Shown: positions 57,662-64,000 of the stretch, piece after piece | Layout of the letters: the number at the start of each line of letters is the position of its first letter | Position numbering within the stretch: position 1 is the stretch's first letter | Source: an uncultured Turicimonas sp. | GTDB taxonomy: Bacteria > Pseudomonadota > Gammaproteobacteria > Burkholderiales > Burkholderiaceae_F | DNA length: 64,000 nucleotides | Direction of reading: 5' to 3' | Assembly: GCA_947854175.1 (NCBI GenBank) | Contig: CANTYJ010000001.1 | Location: 1-64,000 of the forward strand | The notes under the pieces: model-generated | Told to the model about the DNA's origin: nothing | What the model saw: only the letters and a program-made list of their open reading frames with translations | The model's database searches: none | Position numbers and translations under genes: made by a program

Positions 57662-58522
57662 TTATTGAGCTCCGATTATTGTCACCGGCTCATCTTCTGA
57701 AAGCCCCTTCATCGGAATTTTTTGTGTCAGCCTGCCAACTTCTACTCCGTTATAAAAGACTGTTCCCCGTTTATTCAAACTTAGGTAACCGGGACTTGCA
57801 TCAGTCGGTTTAAGTTGCGCCTCCAAGTTGCCGGAATAATATGAAAACTTAGTGGTTCTCGGTAGTTTACGGGCGAAATCCTTATCTGTTATTTTAATTT
57901 CAAAAATTACTTTTTTAGCCGGATCTGCCTCAATACCACGAACCACCGTCGCTCTGGCAGGAATTGTATTTTCCAGAAATTTTTTAAGCCGGGTTTCTAT
58001 TCGCGAGTCCGATGTCTGATTGCAACGGTAAAGAGAAATGAATTTTGCTACAGGAACACCTTTGAGCATACTCTCCAATTTATCGAAAGTATTCCCTAAT
58101 CTGCCGTATCCACAGGCTACTGCGATCACTTCTTTCCCTTTTAAATCCAAATGTTCCAGGTATTGTTGCATCGGTAAAGCAACGGTATAACCCCAAACGG
58201 GAAATACCAGAATAACTCTGGAGAACTGTTTTAATCTCGGCTGTTTTCTGTGGACCGCCGGCAATTTTCCTGACTCTCTGTCTTGTCTGGCTGAGTAAGG
58301 ATCGTATGGACGGAGAGTCTTTATTTCAAAAGTCTCTGCATTGTATAGGCGAGATAATATTTCGGCCGTTTTAGCAGCTGTGCCCGAATGACTGTAATAG
58401 ATAATCAGTGTTTTTTCCTCCGGTTGTTGCCCGTCAGTAGACAGAGGCAATGTTTGTGCATATACACCGGAAAGTAAAAGCACCAGAGGTGATAATAAAA
58501 CGGTTCTTCTATTTAAGCCCAT
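57662..58522 (-). CDS. Exported flavodoxin-like protein with extra C-terminal domain
   Basis: Tat-like leader NRRTVLLSPLVLLLSGVYAQ; flavodoxin LIIYYSHSGTAAKTAEILSR...VILVFPVWGYTVALPMQQYLE. Confidence 0.8.
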   Translation of the reverse strand: MGLNRRTVLLSPLVLLLSGVYAQTLPLSTDGQQPEEKTLIIYYSHSGTAAKTAEILSRLYNAETFEIKTLRPYDPYSARQDRESGKLPAVHRKQPRLKQFSRVILVFPVWGYTVALPMQQYLEHLDLKGKEVIAVACGYGRLGNTFDKLESMLKGVPVAKFISLYRCNQTSDSRIETRLKKFLENTIPARATVVRGIEADPAKKVIFEIKITDKDFARKLPRTTKFSYYSGNLEAQLKPTDASPGYLSLNKRGTVFYNGVEVGRLTQKIPMKGLSEDEPVTIIGAQ

Positions 58523-58667
58523 CTTTTTCGTCCTTGAACATCAGCAAAAAATTATAATTCAAGCCGTTTCCTCTTTTTTGCCGGTTTCTCTTCGCATCAA
58601 TCAATACCTCAAAGATTTGATGAAAATCCTAATAATTTTTTTGCTTGCAATTTGAGAAAATCTCGAC

Positions 58668-60473
58668 ATGCGAAATTGGAAAAATTTATTCTCTTTGGTA
58701 TTGATCGGAGGTGCCCTAACGGTGACCTTGTCAGGGCAAGCCACGGCTGATCACAGGCCTACAGTGAGCATTGGTTATATCAGCCAGACAGTCTATGGCG
58801 TTGAAGATAATCCGGTAGGTTCAACTATCGAGTATCTGCAGGACAAGCTTAAAGAGCGTTACCGGTTTAAGATGGTGCGTCTGACCTCTTCCAATTTAAT
58901 AGAAGATATCAAAAATCAGAAACCCAATTTCATCATCGTCCCGAGTGAATATTTTATTCAGGTGACCTCGGAAGCCGGGTTAGGTGCTCATGACATCGCT
59001 GTCAGAAAAACAATCTTTTCTACTGACGCCTCCAGATCTATCGGTTCGGTCTTTATCACGACTTTTGGAAGAAATGATTTAAACACCGTTGAATCTTTAA
59101 AAGGGAAAAGTATTGCAACGGCTGACACTGATACCGTCGGAGACTGGTGGGCTGCGTTAGGAGAAATCAAGAACCGTGGTTTTAACCCTGAACAGTTCTT
59201 TGGAAAAGTCAACCTTTCCCCGTTCTTCTTTACCGGAGTCGTTGAAGAAGTACTCTCAGGAAAGTCCGATGCCGGCATATTACCGACTTGTGCTCTGGAA
59301 CTAATGCAAGGCGAAGGTCTGTTATCGCCGAACTCTATCAAAGTCATTGACCCGGTTAAGCCCAATACCGGCAACAAGGACTTCTTTTGTCTGCGATCGA
59401 CTCAAAACCTATACCCCGGCACAGTTATGGCTTCCATGCAACATACGCCTGATGCTGTAGTCAAACAGGTTGCTATCGCTTTATTTACGATGCCTGCAAC
59501 GTCAAAATCTGAATGGGCTGTCAGCAACGATTTCTCTGAGATACTGGCATTAATGAAAGAGTTGAAGTTCGGTATGTTCTCAACTTTAAGAGACTATTCT
59601 TTTACAACTATCGTTAAAAGATACTCAACTGAAATTATCTTTGTTCTATTAGTGTTATTTTTGCTTTTTTTGAATGAAGTCCGTATTCACAGGCTCGTCG
59701 ATAAAAGAACGTTTCAACTATCCTCCGCCCTAAGAGCAAAAGAAAAAGCAGAGAAAGAAGCAATCGAAGGACGAAAGAGGCTGTCCCATATAGAAAGATC
59801 CGGTGTTATTTCTCAAATGTCCAATATTATTGCCCACGAACTTAAACAACCGCTCGGAGCTTTAATTAATTACGCGGCAGTTCTCAAGCTGAAAGAAAAA
59901 AAACAGCAACTTGGAGACGCCTTGACAACCACTATTGTGTCCAATATTGATTCTGAGGCGAAAAGAATTGCTGCGATTGTCGATAGTGTCAGGAAGTTTG
60001 CAAAAAAAGAACAGGCGCCAAAAATCCCTTGCGATCTTCTTGCTATTACCCGGAAAGCTATCAGAACATATCAGCAGCAGGAAGATCCGGATATTATCAT
60101 CCCGCTGGAAACGCAATTTACTCAAGCTCCGGTAACGGCTGACCCGTTATCGCTTGAGTTGTTAATTTTGAATGTCATCCGAAACGGTGCCTCTGCAAGT
60201 AAGACAGACTCGGGGGTGGCCAGTGTCGGTATTAAATTGTCATTAGAAAACTCTAAATGGCTGCTGTCGATCTCCAACGAAGGGAACGAGTTAACAGATG
60301 AACAACTGGCTCGTCTTTCCATTATGGGTGAAAGCGTGAAACCCGAAGGTCTGGGGCTTGGTTTATCAATCGTCAGAGAAATTGCAGATTACCATTCTGC
60401 TTCACTGGTCTTTGAAAAGCGCCCGGGCGGTGGTATCACAGCCGAGATTGCCATGGACAAAAGAGACGATTAA
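58668..60473 (+). CDS. TtrS-like sensor histidine kinase with PhnD-like periplasmic sensor
   Basis: PTVSIGYISQTVYGVEDNPVGSTIEYLQDKL; IIAHELKQPLGALINYAAVLKLK; GLGLGLSIVREIADYHSASL. Confidence 0.9.
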   Translation: MRNWKNLFSLVLIGGALTVTLSGQATADHRPTVSIGYISQTVYGVEDNPVGSTIEYLQDKLKERYRFKMVRLTSSNLIEDIKNQKPNFIIVPSEYFIQVTSEAGLGAHDIAVRKTIFSTDASRSIGSVFITTFGRNDLNTVESLKGKSIATADTDTVGDWWAALGEIKNRGFNPEQFFGKVNLSPFFFTGVVEEVLSGKSDAGILPTCALELMQGEGLLSPNSIKVIDPVKPNTGNKDFFCLRSTQNLYPGTVMASMQHTPDAVVKQVAIALFTMPATSKSEWAVSNDFSEILALMKELKFGMFSTLRDYSFTTIVKRYSTEIIFVLLVLFLLFLNEVRIHRLVDKRTFQLSSALRAKEKAEKEAIEGRKRLSHIERSGVISQMSNIIAHELKQPLGALINYAAVLKLKEKKQQLGDALTTTIVSNIDSEAKRIAAIVDSVRKFAKKEQAPKIPCDLLAITRKAIRTYQQQEDPDIIIPLETQFTQAPVTADPLSLELLILNVIRNGASASKTDSGVASVGIKLSLENSKWLLSISNEGNELTDEQLARLSIMGESVKPEGLGLGLSIVREIADYHSASLVFEKRPGGGITAEIAMDKRDD

Positions 60474-60490
60474 GAAAAGGAAGAACTTAA

Positions 60491-61117
60491 ATGGATAACT
60501 TACAAAACAAAGCCCTGATTCGGATTGTCGACGATGATGCCAGTCTGCTCTTTTCGACCCAAATATATCTTGAAGCTCTGGGCTGGAAAGTTCAATCCTA
60601 TTCCGATGCGGTTGAGTTTCTTAACCGTGATAATTTAACTACACCCGGCTGTCTGATTCTTGATGTAAGAATGCCAAAAATGACTGGTCTGCAACTTCAG
60701 GAGCTCTTGAACGAAAAAGGATTTGGGTTCTTTCCTATTATTTTCCTCTCCGGACATGGCGATATCGAAATGGCGGTTCATACCATGTCTCATGGAGCAG
60801 TCACCTTTTTGGAAAAACCGGCTGATCCTGAAAAACTGGCTCAGGCTGTTGAAAAGGCTGTCTCGCTAGGCTTAAAGAAAATTAAAGAGAACAAAGAAGT
60901 AATTCAATTAAAACGTAAATTCAGCTCGTTAACCAACCGCGAAAAGGATGTTATCGAACTTGTCAGTGAAGGTCTATCAAATAAGGAAATCGGCGAAAAA
61001 CTCAATGTTGCACTGACCACTGTCAAAATGCACAGAAGCAATGCCTTAGAAAAATTAGATATTCACTCGGTTGCCGAATTGACGAAGGCTCTGATGATTG
61101 TTAAAGGTGAATCATGA
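60491..61117 (+). CDS. TtrR/FixJ-like response regulator
   Basis: IRIVDDDASLLFSTQIYLEALGW...FLSGHGDIEMAVHTMSHGAVTFLEKP; HTH LTNREKDVIELVSEGLSNKEIG. Confidence 0.9.
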   Translation: MDNLQNKALIRIVDDDASLLFSTQIYLEALGWKVQSYSDAVEFLNRDNLTTPGCLILDVRMPKMTGLQLQELLNEKGFGFFPIIFLSGHGDIEMAVHTMSHGAVTFLEKPADPEKLAQAVEKAVSLGLKKIKENKEVIQLKRKFSSLTNREKDVIELVSEGLSNKEIGEKLNVALTTVKMHRSNALEKLDIHSVAELTKALMIVKGES

Positions 61118-62544
61118 TTAGCCGCCGGAAATTATTGAGTGCTTCGGCATTAGCCTTAACTCCGGCAGTTAATGCCTTCGGAGCTCTTAACTTTAATATC
61201 AATAAAACATGGGACGTGATCGTCATCGGATCCGGACTTGCGGGTTTATCAGCGGCAATAGCAGCTAAGGAAAACAAAGCGAAGGATGTCCTTATCATCG
61301 AAAAAACTTCTTTAATCGGAGGCCATTCCAGATCGTCTTCCGGTTCCTTTTGTGCGGCTCTTCCCACCAATATCGATAAAAACGGCGTTCCTGATAGTCC
61401 GCAGCTCATGGCCAGGGAGATTTATGAATACGGCGGCAAGCTCGGCTCCATGGAACTTATTAATATCTTGGCCGAGCAAAGCGTTAACGCTTACCGCTGG
61501 CTGGCTTCCAAAGGTGTTAAATGGTCTGCTCCGTTTATTCCTGTCGGTGCGAGTTATCCGAGAGGATTTCATTCCAATGCGCCTTTATCGGGCTTTGATT
61601 ATGTCCACAAACTGACGACAAACGCCAGAGAATTAGGAATTAATTTTTTGTTCCGCCGGGAAGTCACTGATTTGTTAACCGATGATGGAAGAGGTGCCGT
61701 CTGTGGCGTTGTCATTCGTGATACTTATGGGACTTTAAAGTATCTGAAAGCAAAAACAGTCATTCTTGCGACCGGCGGCTTCACGGATAATCCGGTAATG
61801 CGCGCCCGATATGACTCACGCCTGTCTTCCTCCCTCCATAGTACCGCCAATCCGTTTGGCCGGGGCTTATTAACCGCCACAGGAGACGGCATCCGGATGG
61901 CACAGGAACTCGGTGCCGATACTATTGATATGGAACACATCCAGACCCTGTTCTACTTAGGAGGAAGACTGCTTGATTATGTCGGAGGAGATATCTATCT
62001 TGACTCCCGTGGAAAACGGTTCATCAATGAAGGTTCTTCTTTGAAGCAAATCTCGGACACGGTTTTTTCCTTGGGACTCAAAGAGGTATGGATATTAACC
62101 GATGCTAAGTCCCATAAAGGTCCGAACTTTGAAAACCGGATAAAAAACGGTATCGTCAATAAGTGCAACTCCCTTGAAGAGGTAGCCTCTCTGATTCGCT
62201 GCCCGATTGAAAATTTAAAAAGAACTCTCGATCGTTATAACACCGATGCCGAATCTAATAGCGACTCAGAATTCGGAAAAACAACCGTCCTACAAAAAAT
62301 CGATCGTCCTCCCTATTTTGTCGGAAAGGAAAAATTAGGCGTCCATTTTTGTTGCGGAGGCTTAAAGTTCGACCGTTATGCCCGTGTGCTTGATACCTAC
62401 GAGGCTCCTATCCCGAATCTTTACGTTGCCGGTGAAGCTGCCGGTGGTATACACGGGAATAACCGGATGGGTGGCTGTGCATTAGTCGAGTGTGTGGTTT
62501 TCGGAAGGATAGCAGGAACCCACGCTGCAGAGATATCGCTATAA
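61114..62544 (+). CDS. Tat-exported flavocytochrome c / fumarate reductase-like flavoprotein
   Basis: MISRRKLLSASALALTPAVNAFG; VIVIGSGLAGLSAAIAAKEN...GEAAGGIHGNNRMGGCALVECVVFGRIAG; ATGA overlap with response regulator. Confidence 0.92.
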   Translation: MISRRKLLSASALALTPAVNAFGALNFNINKTWDVIVIGSGLAGLSAAIAAKENKAKDVLIIEKTSLIGGHSRSSSGSFCAALPTNIDKNGVPDSPQLMAREIYEYGGKLGSMELINILAEQSVNAYRWLASKGVKWSAPFIPVGASYPRGFHSNAPLSGFDYVHKLTTNARELGINFLFRREVTDLLTDDGRGAVCGVVIRDTYGTLKYLKAKTVILATGGFTDNPVMRARYDSRLSSSLHSTANPFGRGLLTATGDGIRMAQELGADTIDMEHIQTLFYLGGRLLDYVGGDIYLDSRGKRFINEGSSLKQISDTVFSLGLKEVWILTDAKSHKGPNFENRIKNGIVNKCNSLEEVASLIRCPIENLKRTLDRYNTDAESNSDSEFGKTTVLQKIDRPPYFVGKEKLGVHFCCGGLKFDRYARVLDTYEAPIPNLYVAGEAAGGIHGNNRMGGCALVECVVFGRIAGTHAAEISL

Positions 62545-62547
62545 AAA

Positions 62548-62583
62548 ATCCGATCGGTATCGCTGCCTTTGATACACGATCGG
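62548..62583 (+). terminator. Stem-loop after flavocytochrome operon
   Basis: CCGATCGGTATC-gctgccttt-GATAC-a-CGATCGG. Confidence 0.55.
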
Positions 62584-62604
62584 CCAAATTTTAAGGAGAA
62601 CTAA

Positions 62605-62658
62605 ATGACGCTGAGTTGTATTCTCAACGTAATCTGTAGATTAAGACAACCATTTTGA
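62605..62658 (+). CDS. 17-aa candidate leader peptide upstream of ispDF
   Basis: MTLSCILNVICRLRQPF*, perfect AAGGAG-6 nt-ATG Shine-Dalgarno. Confidence 0.4.
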   Translation: MTLSCILNVICRLRQPF

Positions 62659-62762
62659 ACGCGATACCTCCTTTGGTACATTAGCCTTTAGGAGTAAGTA
62701 AAATTGCTTACACTGCAATTTTCGCCTTCTTATAAAAAAAGAATGGATAAAAAGGAATTTTC

Positions 62763-63464
62763 ATGGAAAAACAGGATATTTCACTGACTGCTATTGTTGT
62801 TGCAGCCGGAGTCGGATCAAGAATGGGAGACAAGTCTCCCAAACAATATAAGAAAATCGGCACCAAAACGATGTTGGAACTGTCGGTTGAAGCCTTGGCC
62901 GCCGAACCCCGTATTAAAAGAATTGTCGTTGTTGTTTCCCCTTCTGATCTTCTTGCCCAGCATTTGAAATTTGAGGATCCGTCCGTCAAAATTGCGAGGG
63001 TCGGTGGCTTAACCAGAGCTTCGAGTGTTTTAAATGGACTCGGATTTTCGGCCTTTACCTCCAATGATTGGGTTTTAGTTCATGACGCCGCAAGACCTTG
63101 TCTATTAACTTCGGATGTCAGTAAATTAATTGACTCCTGTTTGGAAGAAAACACAGGCGGATTACTGGCAGTCCCGGTCAATGACACGTTGAAAATGGAA
63201 AATGAAAACGGGACTGTGTTAAAAACAGTCGATCGTAAAGGTCTATGGGCGGCTCAGACTCCGCAAATGTTCAGAGCATTTGACCTTATCAATGCCCTTG
63301 AGAAGGCCGGGGATTCCGTCACAGACGAATCAAGTGCCATAGAACTCGCGGGTCTGCCTGCACTTCTGGTGGAAGGATCAACCACTAACATTAAAGTGAC
63401 CAGACCAAATGATTTATGGCTGGCTGAAGCAATCTTTGAAAAACGGAATAATGAAACAAAATGA
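62763..63464 (+). CDS. ispD: 2-C-methyl-D-erythritol 4-phosphate cytidylyltransferase
   Basis: [36 protein letters not shown]...VHDAARPCL; next to ispF. Confidence 0.96.
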   Translation: MEKQDISLTAIVVAAGVGSRMGDKSPKQYKKIGTKTMLELSVEALAAEPRIKRIVVVVSPSDLLAQHLKFEDPSVKIARVGGLTRASSVLNGLGFSAFTSNDWVLVHDAARPCLLTSDVSKLIDSCLEENTGGLLAVPVNDTLKMENENGTVLKTVDRKGLWAAQTPQMFRAFDLINALEKAGDSVTDESSAIELAGLPALLVEGSTTNIKVTRPNDLWLAEAIFEKRNNETK

Positions 63465-63946
63465 GTTGTAATTTGAGAGTCGGACAAGGATACGATGTCC
63501 ATAAGCTGGTAGAAGGCAGAAAACTAATTCTTGGCGGAGTTGAAATTCCTCATGAGAAAGGACTTTTAGGTCATTCAGATGCGGATGTCCTTCTTCACGC
63601 TATCACGGATGCAATTTTTGGAGCCGCTGCTTTAGGAGATATCGGGCGACATTTTCCTGATACCGATGAAGCATTTAAGGGCGCAGACAGCAAGGTTTTA
63701 TTAAAAGAAGCCGCAAGACGCGTTGCCGGTAAAGGTTTTCAGATCGTCAATATTGATTCGACTATCATTGCTCAGAAGCCGAAACTCGCACCTCACATCA
63801 ATGCTATCCGTGACAGTATTGCAGCAACTCTCGGCCTGGATGCATCAGATGTAAACGTAAAAGCCAAGACAAACGAAAAATTAGGCTTCGAAGGTCAGGA
63901 AGAAGGAATTGTTGCACAGGCAATCGTTCTTCTCGAGAAGGCTTAA
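63461..63946 (+). CDS. ispF: 2-C-methyl-D-erythritol 2,4-cyclodiphosphate synthase
   Basis: [64 protein letters not shown]. Confidence 0.97.
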   Translation: MSCNLRVGQGYDVHKLVEGRKLILGGVEIPHEKGLLGHSDADVLLHAITDAIFGAAALGDIGRHFPDTDEAFKGADSKVLLKEAARRVAGKGFQIVNIDSTIIAQKPKLAPHINAIRDSIAATLGLDASDVNVKAKTNEKLGFEGQEEGIVAQAIVLLEKA

Positions 63947-64000
63947 TTCTTAGACTTAAATCCTTTTCTGTTCAGTAACCCGGTGGTTACAAGAGGAATC

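Noticed and set aside
1-64000. CRISPR arrays, rRNA and tRNA genes
   Set aside because: No regularly spaced repeats, no tRNA cloverleaf or rRNA-like sequence noticed on reading; a computational scan was not possible

Overview
This is a 64 kb chromosomal window from a low-GC proteobacterium. Gene content and order (ygfZ-mltG-tmk-holB, ispZ-bolA-ppiC, murJ/rpsT, TtrSR-like systems beside flavocytochromes) suggest Burkholderiales/Sutterellaceae; that placement is inference. Most of the window is housekeeping: holB-tmk-mltG/ygfZ, feoAABC, yciB-bolA-PPIase, aroC, murJ, rpsT, argD, murB-dxs-ispA-xseB, ispDF. Accessory regions: (1) a prophage fragment (about 1-4200) with a truncated integrase, holin, endolysin, nested Rz/Rz1 spanins and a 56-aa stand-alone protein that looks like the glycyl-radical C-terminus of class III ribonucleotide reductase; (2) a Ydh-like redox operon (12158-18813) with an AOR-family oxidoreductase, two Fe-S proteins (one ending in a CXXCH motif), a small multiheme cytochrome with an atypical CX15CH motif (MccA/SirA type), an NrfD-like subunit, and an untracked 38-aa Cys/poly-Pro leader ORF with a good promoter and Shine-Dalgarno; (3) a decaying pair of MocR-type regulator and Nim-like flavoprotein genes; (4) an IS630 element with terminal inverted repeats; (5) umuDC in which UmuD has an N-terminal DNA-binding-like extension behind a perfect 17-bp inverted repeat; (6) two TtrSR-like two-component systems, each beside a periplasmic flavocytochrome c/fumarate-reductase-like protein; (7) a candidate structured ncRNA of about 185 nt (41948-42133). 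The Ydh-like operon with its leader peptide and unusual heme motifs, and the phage-borne glycyl-radical mini-protein, are the strongest candidates for an undescribed system. No searches were run; family calls are from motif and sequence recognition.
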